Source: Legionella rowbothamii (GTDB lineage Bacteria; Pseudomonadota; Gammaproteobacteria; Legionellales; Legionellaceae). From it: a DNA stretch of 64,000 nt. The first letter of the stretch is position 1, and every line of letters begins with the position of its first letter. The notes under the pieces were generated by a model that had not been told where the DNA came from, searched no databases, and saw nothing but the letters and a program-made list of their open reading frames with translations. The position numbers and the translations under genes are program-made. Below, in pieces: positions 1 through 8,700 of the stretch. The stretch is taken from assembly GCF_900639985.1 (NCBI RefSeq), contig NZ_CAAAIM010000002.1, positions 124,001-188,000 on the forward strand, written 5' to 3'.

Positions 1-1
1 C

Positions 2-943
2 CCTATTTTGCATGATAGCCAGCACCCGTTGTATGCAAAAGTAAGTCGTTTACAACAATTACAAGATTTAGGTGCGAGGCTTTTTTGCCACCAGGTCGAT
101 GTAAGCCATGAAGCACCTTTAGGTGAGGCCATCTCGTATTATAAGAAGCAGTTAGGTCGTATTGATGGCATGATTCATGCGGCGGGGATTGCTGGAGGTG
201 GATTGATGCAGCTAAAAACCAAAATTAAAGCCGATGCCGTGTTGGAGCCTAAGCTGCAGGGAACTTATAATTTAGCTCGAGCATTGCACGGAGTAACGTT
301 GGATTTTGTAGTTTTAACTTCCTCCCTTGCGGCAGTTACTGGAGAAAAGGGACAAGTTGATTATTGTGCGGCTAATGCAAGTTTGGATGCCTTTGCCAGT
401 GCCAGACTGTTTTCTACGCGGTGTATGTTGAGTTTGAATTGGAATAGTTGGCGTGAGCTGGGAATGACGGTTGAAACTCAACGTCCGCATGATGTGCACT
501 ATTTGGGGCGTGGCAATGATATTTCTTCTCAAGAGGGCCAGCAGTTATTTTTACAGGCAATGGAGCGCGATCATGCTCAAGTCATCATTTCCAATTATGA
601 ACCGGAACGTTACAGCATGATGTTGTTGCAATCTCCCTTGTCAATGCCAATGGGACAACCGAAAATGACACGCCATGATTTGAATGTGAGTGGTCGTTAT
701 GAAGTGCCCACCAATGAGCTTGAGACGCAATTGGCGCAATTATGGCAAGATAACTTGGGTATTGAGGAAGTAGGTATCCATGATGATTTTTTTGATTTAG
801 GTGGCTATTCCCTAAAAGCATTGAGTTTAATTGAAAAAATAAATAAAACCTTTGTGGTTTGTGTATCGATACACCATTTGTACACAGCGCCTACGATTAG
901 GCAACTCGCTCAACTCATCCAGACGAATCAAGATTGCAGATAA
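2..943 (+). CDS. Polyketide/peptide synthase, C-terminal part (KR-carrier protein), cut by window edge
   Basis: The reading frame is open to the left edge, so this is only the 3' end of a larger gene. The visible protein starts inside a short-chain-dehydrogenase-type ketoreductase domain with HAAGIAGGG, a serine in LTSSLAAV and the YCAAN catalytic Tyr/Asn pair. A linker follows, then a carrier-protein domain whose DLGGYSLKAL motif carries the phosphopantetheine serine. The GGYSL form is closer to NRPS peptidyl carriers than to the GMDS form in the neighbouring synthase. No thioesterase follows the carrier, so release must occur in another protein or by transfer. A sensor kinase gene begins 21 bases after the stop on the same strand. 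The family call is firm; the product and upstream modules are unknown. Confidence 0.88.
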   Translation, partial: PILHDSQHPLYAKVSRLQQLQDLGARLFCHQVDVSHEAPLGEAISYYKKQLGRIDGMIHAAGIAGGGLMQLKTKIKADAVLEPKLQGTYNLARALHGVTLDFVVLTSSLAAVTGEKGQVDYCAANASLDAFASARLFSTRCMLSLNWNSWRELGMTVETQRPHDVHYLGRGNDISSQEGQQLFLQAMERDHAQVIISNYEPERYSMMLLQSPLSMPMGQPKMTRHDLNVSGRYEVPTNELETQLAQLWQDNLGIEEVGIHDDFFDLGGYSLKALSLIEKINKTFVVCVSIHHLYTAPTIRQLAQLIQTNQDCR

Positions 944-964
944 GAAAGTATTGGGAATAAATAG

Positions 965-3385
965 ATGAATATAACTCGACAAGAAATACCAAATTTTGGT
1001 AAGGCCTATGATTTACTCAATGTCTCTTTTATTATTCTAAATCAACAATTGCATATTGATTATATTAATGACGCAGCTCGTAACATTTTGCACTTAACAC
1101 CAAAACAAAATCGCGCCGAGCAGTCTTTTTTTGAGTTATGGACAACGTTAAAACTTCCTTCGCTTTTAGATGAGCGTGGCAAAATAATTAATCAGACCCC
1201 GATTGAAATTAATGGCGTGTTTCTCAGTTGGAAATGCATTGCAGCTTGCATTGATAATGAGGAAAAACTCTTCCTGCTTGGGAAAGATGTTACGGAAAAG
1301 GAGCGAATGTTCCAATCGATGGAAAGTGCTTGTGAGCAGATTTTAGGTTTTAAATTTAAGCAACGATACGCGCTGCCTTATTATATTAGTGAAGTGTATA
1401 ACTATTTAAATGGGATTATTAATAAGATCCCGTGTTATGTGTATTGGAAAAACCGGGACTTGCAGTATATTGGTTGCAATCAGATGGCTGCCAATTTCAT
1501 TAATTTGCAATCGACCGAAGACATCATTGGAAAGACTGATTTTGATGTGTTTAAAGATTGGGAGTTAGCGAAAGAATATCGTGCAACGGATGAGCAGATT
1601 TTTGCGACCGGTAAAGCGGTAATTAATCAGCCGGGGGAATTGATTAATGATGAAGGGGATGTGATCCATACTTTAGTCAGTAAAGTACCTATTTTTAATC
1701 AGGCGGGCGAGATTATGGGGCTTGCAGGTATTTCTGTTGATGTAACCGATTTAACCAAAGCGCAAGTATCTTCCGAGTTAGCTAACAAAGTTAAAACCGA
1801 GTTTATTGCCAATATGAGTCATGACATCCGTACGCCTTTAACCGGAGTAGTCGGTATGGCCAAGCTATTAGAGGATAACTTAAGTGATGCTTCGCAAAAA
1901 CAATATGCCCACTGGCTTGGTGAAAGTGGTACGCAATTGCTCTCCATGCTGAATGGAATTTTAGATGTAGTGTCTGCAGATAATGTGAATGAAGCAGATG
2001 TTCATGTAGAGCCCTTTGATTTGCGTCAATTGGTGCATAACATAGAGCAGTTAGAACGCCCATCGACCATGATTAAAGGATTGGATTTGGTGGTTCGTAT
2101 AGATGAGCGGATTCCTTCGTGTTTATGCAGTGATGCGACTAAAATTCACCGCATTTTACTTAATTTATTGGGTAATGCGATTAAATTCACGCAAGCAGGG
2201 CGTGTTGAAATCACCCTAGACCTTTTAGAACAAAATGAAACGTTTGCATGGATTCGATTTCATATTGCTGATACGGGTATTGGTATACCTGAAGAGTTAC
2301 AAGACAAAATATTCGATCGTTTTTATCGGGGAACTCCATCCAATAAAGGAACCTATACTGGGCATGGGGTAGGTTTGCATATCGCGCAGTCTTATGTGGA
2401 GTTGCTGGGTGGCGAAATTCAGGTAAGCAGCGAGCTTGGCAAAGGAACAACGTTTTATTTTGATCTTTCATTGAAAATTGGTGAGTCTCGAATTAACATA
2501 ATGCCCCCTCGCTTATCTGATGAAATGAACGATAGAATGGAGACGGTTTCTGGCATTAATTCCCCTAAGGAATCTTGTAAATTATTGTTGGTTGAAGATA
2601 ACAAAATAGCTTTATTTACCTTGGAAAATCTAATTAAACTAGCAGGTTATCAATTTACTAGCGTTATGGATGGTGAAAGTGCCTTGCATCTGGCAAAAAA
2701 ACAAAGTTTTGATTTAATTATTACGGATCTTGGTTTACCTGGTTTATCGGGCATTGATTTGACCCGAAAAATTCGTGAGTTAGAACGAGAGCAACATAAA
2801 GAACCGATACCCATCATTGGGTTAACGGCGCATTCGGAAGGTAAGATAAAAAGAAATTGTTTAGAGGCGGGAATGAATGAAGTGTTCACCAAGCCGATGA
2901 CCACCGATGTGTTAGTGAGAATTAAAACGACTTATTTTTCCGAAACAGCTGCTCTTACGGCCCTTGTTACTAAACCTAAGACTGAGGGAGCAAGCTCCGA
3001 GTTATCAGGCAGTGAAGGATATTTATTTCAATTAGATTGCTATAAGCTTTTTAATGTACAGCGGGCTTTAGATGATATGGGGGGAGATATTAATCTACTG
3101 AAGAGTATTTTAACCTCAATTATGGAAAAGGAAACTCCTGCTGATTTACTTGAACTTGAGGATGCACATCGCCAAAACGATTGGCATACAGTGCAAAAAT
3201 TAGTGCATCGTATAAAGAGTGGTTTTGTGTATTGCGGCGCTGAAAAATTGGTAAAAGCTTGCCAGTATTTGGAATTTTATCATAAAGCAGGCCATAGTTC
3301 GTTGTTGGATGCTTTATATAAACAATTGCTAGCGGTGGTCGAGGAAACCATGGAGGCGGTGCGATCTTGGTTGTTAATTAATTGA
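965..3385 (+). CDS. Hybrid sensor histidine kinase (PAS-PAS-HisKA-HATPase-REC-Hpt)
   Basis: An 806-residue phosphorelay protein without an obvious membrane segment. A PAS-like region spans about residues 14-120 and a clearer PAS domain about 145-275. The HisKA phosphoacceptor is near residue 286 (NMSHDIRTPLTG). The ATPase domain has DTGIGIP and a glycine-rich GHGVGLHI box. The receiver domain (about 540-655) has LLLVEDNK, phosphoacceptor Asp near 591 (ITDLGLPG) and FTKP. A C-terminal Hpt-like helix bundle carries VHRIKSG, with its His near 749. The layout is ArcB/BarA-like. The gene starts 21 bases after the synthase fragment and probably shares its transcript, so it may sense something linked to that pathway (inference). 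The partner response regulator is not in the window. Confidence 0.9.
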   Translation: MNITRQEIPNFGKAYDLLNVSFIILNQQLHIDYINDAARNILHLTPKQNRAEQSFFELWTTLKLPSLLDERGKIINQTPIEINGVFLSWKCIAACIDNEEKLFLLGKDVTEKERMFQSMESACEQILGFKFKQRYALPYYISEVYNYLNGIINKIPCYVYWKNRDLQYIGCNQMAANFINLQSTEDIIGKTDFDVFKDWELAKEYRATDEQIFATGKAVINQPGELINDEGDVIHTLVSKVPIFNQAGEIMGLAGISVDVTDLTKAQVSSELANKVKTEFIANMSHDIRTPLTGVVGMAKLLEDNLSDASQKQYAHWLGESGTQLLSMLNGILDVVSADNVNEADVHVEPFDLRQLVHNIEQLERPSTMIKGLDLVVRIDERIPSCLCSDATKIHRILLNLLGNAIKFTQAGRVEITLDLLEQNETFAWIRFHIADTGIGIPEELQDKIFDRFYRGTPSNKGTYTGHGVGLHIAQSYVELLGGEIQVSSELGKGTTFYFDLSLKIGESRINIMPPRLSDEMNDRMETVSGINSPKESCKLLLVEDNKIALFTLENLIKLAGYQFTSVMDGESALHLAKKQSFDLIITDLGLPGLSGIDLTRKIRELEREQHKEPIPIIGLTAHSEGKIKRNCLEAGMNEVFTKPMTTDVLVRIKTTYFSETAALTALVTKPKTEGASSELSGSEGYLFQLDCYKLFNVQRALDDMGGDINLLKSILTSIMEKETPADLLELEDAHRQNDWHTVQKLVHRIKSGFVYCGAEKLVKACQYLEFYHKAGHSSLLDALYKQLLAVVEETMEAVRSWLLIN

Positions 3386-3391
3386 TTTATA

Positions 3392-3422
3392 TAAGTAAGA
3401 CGTCATCCCGACGTCTTACTTA
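3392..3422. terminator. Perfect 13-bp hairpin after the sensor kinase gene
   Basis: Arms 3392-3404 and 3410-3422 are exact reverse complements around a 5-base ATCCC loop. The hairpin sits 6 bases after the kinase stop codon. There is no strong U-tract, so its efficiency as an intrinsic terminator is uncertain. It also faces the 3' end of the oppositely oriented HAD gene. Confidence 0.6.
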
Positions 3423-3731
3423 AGGGCAGTGGAGGCTTTCTTGACTCTCCAAATGATGAAGGTGCATCCTCTCCGAATCATCATCATCTTCTTCTTTCTC
3501 CTTTCCTATTTACAACAGCATCTTTCATCTCTTGGTGAAGGCCTGCTAATGCGGATAAAGATTGGGTTTATCCGTAGATGGAAATCTAGCTTCGGGAATA
3601 ATTATACTGACGGTGCCCCCATATGCCTGTAAATCCATGGAGTACCAGTACACACTAGTTTGCACCATAAGCTGTAATCTAGCGTAAAGGTAGTTCAAAA
3701 ATTAATATTTTGCTGTTCTTTATTTATACGG
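3423..3731. other. Intergenic stretch with no convincing gene
   Basis: About 310 bases lie between the kinase hairpin and the stop of the convergent HAD gene. A 67-codon GTG frame at 3429-3632 with one hydrophobic stretch is present, but it has no clear ribosome binding site and no family resemblance. I do not call it a gene, and I recognise no other element here. Confidence 0.4.
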
Positions 3732-4334
3732 CTATTCAAAGCACCGATAAAAAGAATGATCGGCATAATTGAGTAAAGCCATATCGTGAACGCTATCCCC
3801 ATAAGCATAAAGTTCATAATTCTCTCTAGCGGCATACTGGTTTATAAATTCATCTAACTTTTGTTGTCCAATACAATACTTATTTCGCATACGGCCAGTA
3901 CTTTTATTGCTCCTTGTATCAAACTCCAGCTGCGTACAAATTACGTGATGAAACTGATATTTTTTGGCTAAGGGTTCGAGGTAAATATCCCACCCTCCAC
4001 TAATTAAAATACAGCGATGACCTTGTTGCTGATGAAACTCGAGTCGTTCCATTGCTTCTTTACGTAATTTCTTGATGAGTACTTGTTCGATAAATTGTAA
4101 GGCTTGCTCATTGAGATCGTATTTATCTCGGCCTTTTAAAATAAGGCTATCAAGATAACTATGCCAACTTAAGCGATCCTGTCCGGATTGTCCTCTTGAA
4201 TAAGCAAAACTCGATACGAGACTACTAAGCATTTTCGGGAAACCGGCCAAGTAGTTTAAAAAAAGCAGTCTACTTGGCAGACCTTTAGTTAATGTCCCAT
4301 CAAAATCAAAGAGTGCAAGTACTTCTTTATCCAT
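3732..4334 (-). CDS. HAD superfamily phosphatase, subfamily IB
   Basis: A 200-residue phosphatase with all four HAD motifs. Motif I is FDFDGTL near the N terminus (nucleophile Asp plus acid/base Asp). Motif II is LISGG. A Lys follows in GQQKLDEF, and motif IV is YGDSVHDMAL. The C1-type helical cap between motifs I and II is that of the IB (phosphoserine phosphatase-like) group. It is the last gene of the synthase operon, starting 9 bases after the phosphomutase stop. A role in removing phosphate from a sugar or lipid intermediate of the pathway is inferred; the true substrate cannot be read from sequence. Confidence 0.85.
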   Translation of the reverse strand: MDKEVLALFDFDGTLTKGLPSRLLFLNYLAGFPKMLSSLVSSFAYSRGQSGQDRLSWHSYLDSLILKGRDKYDLNEQALQFIEQVLIKKLRKEAMERLEFHQQQGHRCILISGGWDIYLEPLAKKYQFHHVICTQLEFDTRSNKSTGRMRNKYCIGQQKLDEFINQYAARENYELYAYGDSVHDMALLNYADHSFYRCFE

Positions 4335-4343
4335 AACGTCTCA

Positions 4344-5759
4344 TTAAAATGGTAAGACCAACGAAGGATTGATGGTCGTAATTAATTTGCCAAATAGATC
4401 TTTTATGTTTTCCAGAGCTGTATAATTTGTTGCTTCAAAACGCAGCGTTAAATAAGGTCCCGTATTGGAAGGGCGAATCAGTCCCCAGGCATTGTCATGC
4501 TTTACCCTTAGCCCATCGATCTGCACCAGTTCTCCTCCTAGGTACATGGGAGCATGGATAATTAACTGCTTCATGAATTCTTCCTTGTGCTGTTCTTCAA
4601 TGTCAATTTTTAATTCGCTCGTACTTAAGGATTTAGGAAATTGCTTAAAAAAATTATGACTATCTTCTAACGGCTCACTTAACATTTCTAGTGTTCGTGC
4701 GGCAGCATAAATACCATCATCATATTCCAGCCAGCGATCGTTAAAGTAGAAATGCCCACAATACTCACCGCCGATCGCCGCTCTATGCTCTGACATACTG
4801 GACATAATATGCGCCATACCAGTTCGAGTCATAATCGGGCGTCCTTGATGGGCGGCGATGTACTCATTTAAATGTTGGGTACATTTAATATCAAATACAA
4901 CGCCTGCATTGGGTTCTTTTTTCAGTAAGGCATCAGCAAAAGCCAACAGCAAATAATCGGAAGGAATAATACAGCCTTGGTTATCGACAATACCTAAACG
5001 ATCGCCATCGCCATCAAAGGCCACGCCTAGGTCTGCACGTTGTTGCATAACCACTTGGCGTAGGCGAGTTAAATTTTCTTCTACGGAAGGATCGGGGTGA
5101 TGGTTGGGAAAACTTGATTGCACGTCACAATATAAGGGAATAACCTCACAACCTAAAGTGGTTAATAGCGTTGGGACCACGTGTCCTGCCACTGCATTAC
5201 CACAATCGACCACAACGCGAAGTTTTTTAATAGTTCCTGTACGTTCTTTAACGAGGCGAATGTATTTATTAATTATTTGTTCTGAAGGATATTGAACCAG
5301 TTTGCCTCGTTCTTGGCGATCGATTAAAAAATTTTCATTCATAATACGTTGGTATAAAGAATAGAGTCTATCCCCATAATAATTCTGATTCCCCAAGGTG
5401 AGTTTTAAGCCATTATAGTCTGCTGGATTATGGCTCGCAGTAACCATCAATCCAGAATGGCATTGCAAATCAAACATCGCAAAATGTAATACTGGGGTTG
5501 GTAGGCAGCCAATATCGATGACTTGAGTACCACTTTCTAATAAACCTTTAATCAATGATTCTGCAAATACATCACTACTCGCTCGACTGTCACGAGATAG
5601 CAAGAGAGTGTGCAATCCGTGAACTTCCTGTAGCTCACTTCCAATCGCCACACCTAAGGTATAATAAGTATTTTCATTTAAGTCCTCACCAACTTTACTA
5701 CGAACATCATATTCTTTGAATATTGATAAAGGGGGTTTTATTAGATACGACTTGCTCAT
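4344..5759 (-). CDS. Phosphomannomutase/phosphoglucomutase (AlgC/ManB type)
   Basis: A 471-residue alpha-D-phosphohexomutase. It interconverts hexose-6-phosphate and hexose-1-phosphate, feeding nucleotide-sugar synthesis. Visible signatures are the phosphoserine loop TASHNPADYNG (near residue 108), the Mg-binding DGDGDRLG loop (near 250), the sugar-binding GGEYCGHF segment and the phosphate-binding RPSNTGPYL loop. The chosen ATG is preceded by GGAG with a 6-base spacer; a longer in-frame start 12 bases upstream would bury that site. The start lies 2 bases after the stop of the large synthase, so the genes are very probably co-transcribed. This placement suggests a dedicated sugar-phosphate supply for the product, though a general envelope role is possible. 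Confidence 0.92.
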   Translation of the reverse strand: MSKSYLIKPPLSIFKEYDVRSKVGEDLNENTYYTLGVAIGSELQEVHGLHTLLLSRDSRASSDVFAESLIKGLLESGTQVIDIGCLPTPVLHFAMFDLQCHSGLMVTASHNPADYNGLKLTLGNQNYYGDRLYSLYQRIMNENFLIDRQERGKLVQYPSEQIINKYIRLVKERTGTIKKLRVVVDCGNAVAGHVVPTLLTTLGCEVIPLYCDVQSSFPNHHPDPSVEENLTRLRQVVMQQRADLGVAFDGDGDRLGIVDNQGCIIPSDYLLLAFADALLKKEPNAGVVFDIKCTQHLNEYIAAHQGRPIMTRTGMAHIMSSMSEHRAAIGGEYCGHFYFNDRWLEYDDGIYAAARTLEMLSEPLEDSHNFFKQFPKSLSTSELKIDIEEQHKEEFMKQLIIHAPMYLGGELVQIDGLRVKHDNAWGLIRPSNTGPYLTLRFEATNYTALENIKDLFGKLITTINPSLVLPF

Positions 5760-5761
5760 AA

Positions 5762-8700
5762 TTAGCTCCACAAATTAGCTAAATTGTCACATGTACTTTC
5801 AGGTTTCTCGACAACCTCCTCAATTATCTTCAAAAACTGCTGAGTAAGATGATAAATAGTTTCACGGTCATATAGGTCAACTCGATATTTAAGGTATCCA
5901 GTTAATAAGGTTCTATCATAATTAAATTTTAATGATAGTTTGCGCGGGCTAGTGCCCCAAAGAGGTATCTTCGTACTATTCTGAGTTAATGGCTTCAGCT
6001 GAAAGCCAGGGTCAGCAGGCTTAAGGGTCAAGTGCTGGAAGTCAAAAGACACGTCAGGTACGGGTAAATCAAGTGCAGCAATTTGTTCGGGTTGCATGTA
6101 CTGATATTCAAAAAACTGAACTAAGTCGTTTTGTAATTGTTTGGCCATATCAATGAAGCTCATTGTAGGGGCTGAATGGATCATCAGAGGCAATTCATTC
6201 GCTACATTACCCATCGTTGTTTGATACTTTTTAGTATCTCGTCCGGCACAAAACATAGTAATAAACGCGTGATCTGTTTTGCTAAATTGCGCCAATACTA
6301 ATCCATAGGCGGCAAGAAGTAAATTAGGCAACGTAACTTGAGTTTGTTTGGCTAAATTTTGCAATTTATTAAGTAATTCGGCAGAAATATTCACCGATTC
6401 TTTCGCGCCAAACGCTGAGGCTTGTTGAGGTAACGGTCTATCCGTAGGCAAAACTGGAGGATTGTAGTTCTGCAGGGTATTACGCCAAAAAGCAACGTAC
6501 TTCTCATAAGTACCATTAACTACATTCGTTAATTGCCAATCCACAAAATCTTCATAGGGTGTAGCCATGGGCAAGGGTTGTGTAGTGCGGTTTTGATTTT
6601 GTGCATAAAAATGCAGAATATCTTCAAACAGAATCAGACTACTACCGCCGTCGGTTAATAAATGGCTCACACTGACGGTCCAAACATAGCGCTCATCTGC
6701 TTGTTGAATCAAATAACTTTCCAATAAGGGCGCTTTGCTCAAATCAAAGGTGTGCGTGCGTACTTTTTGCAATAGTTGGTTGGTTTGTTGCGTTTGCTCT
6801 CCTGCCTCTAAAGCGCGAAGATCGATGTAGTGCAATTTAAAATCAACCTGCTCATGGCAAAATTGAAATGGGGTTCCCATCGAAATATGAAAACTGCAAC
6901 GTAGCATGGGATGTCGCTCAAGAACCTGTTGAATGCTTTTTTCCAAAATCCCTACATCCACGGGTCCCTCAAGTTGGAACTGATTAGCCACTACATAAAT
7001 AGGATTGGTGGGTTGATCCTGAATATGCTTCCAAATACGGGTTTGTTGCACCGATAGTTGTAATAGCTGGTGGTGCGTTATTGCCGTTGGTGATGCGGCG
7101 ACCTCTTGTACTGGGGAAGCACCTATTTTTTCATTCAGAAAGTGAACCACATTTTCCAGCGAGCGGTCTTCAAAGAGTAACGCTTGGATGCTTAAATTTT
7201 CCAGCGATAATTTGGATTGAAGCTGGCGTACTAGTTCCATACCAAGAATCGAATCCATGCCCAATGATAATAAGTTGGTGCTCATGGGCAAGGTGTCGCT
7301 TTCTTTTAAACGAAGAATCATGCGAACTTCCTTCATGAAGAAATCCGTTAGCTCAGGGACCCGCTCCTCAGGTTGTTTACTCTTTAATTGAACCATCAGG
7401 TCTTGATGGTGTGGACTCATTGCTCCGGAGGTATGTGTTTGTTGGCTTTCTTGAGGTTCAGGAATAATCTCGGCCAATAATTTCTTATAAGAGCGTGGTA
7501 AAAGAGCCAGCTGTGAGGCCATATTGTTAGGCATTAAACACAGCTGGGTGAACGCGCCTGACATTGCATGTTTTAATGAGGTTAAGCCTAATTCCTCACT
7601 AATGTTGTGAATGCCATAAGCCGACCACGACTGTGCTAAATCGCGGGTCATGCCTACTTGTTGCCAAGGGCCAAAATTAATCGTCAATGCGGGCAATCCT
7701 GCTTGTACGCGGTAATGGGCTAAATTATCAAGAAAAGTATTCGCTGCCGCATAGTTGGCTTGTCCCGGTGTTCCCAGTAACGAACTAATTGATGAAAACA
7801 TTACAAACTGTTCTAGCTCAGGGATAAGCTCCATACTTAAACAATGCAAATTATAGGAGCCTTGTATTTTAGCAGCGAAAACCTGATTAAATTCTTGCCA
7901 TGTTAACTGCGACCATAAGCCATCACTTAAGGTGCCAGCGGCATGAAAAATTCCCTTAATTGCAGGCAGCGTATTTTGGATTTCAGTTAAAGCAATACGT
8001 AGTTGCTGGGAATCGCTCACATCTGTTTGAACATAGTTGATGTTTACACCCTCAACACGTAATGAATTAAGCATCACCGTTATTTCGTCGTTTAATGGAC
8101 GTCTTCCAAGTAAAATAATGGAGTTTACTTCTTGCTCAATCAGCCATTTACATAAAACAGTGCCTATCCCCCCTAACCCACCAGTAATGAGATAAGAGGC
8201 ATTTTTTACAAATGCTTTTTTATTTGCAACAGGGGGCAATAAAGCAGGGACGATTCGTGGTACATATAAGGAATCATTTTGATACGCGAGAATATTTTCA
8301 TCTTGATGTTGGCCGAGTAGTTTGTGCAGTTGTAATGCCGCGCTTTGGGTTGTTATTTCCAATCCCACATCAAAATGATGATAATCCAGTTCAGGATATT
8401 CAAGCACCAATGTTTTGCCCATACCTATTAATGGGGAAAAAAATGGTAGGGATAGGGGCGGTATGGTTGTTGCTCCCCGGGTTACGGTCCATAGTTTGGT
8501 GTGTTTTTTGTTATGTATGAGCGTTTGTACTAGATGGAGTAAGCCTCCGCATGAGTTTTTAATTAATTGATTCATGTCATCACAAGTTAACGCCTCTAGT
8601 TGCCGCTCTTGGAAAAACTCAGTGCCAACCAAGCCCCATAAATAAAAAATGCCTTGGATTTCTTGGTGCTTACTTAACAGGCTTGAAAAATGTTCTGGTT

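Noticed and set aside
3429-3632. 67-codon GTG open frame with a hydrophobic stretch
   Set aside because: It overlaps the end of a terminator-like region, has no good ribosome site and no family resemblance.
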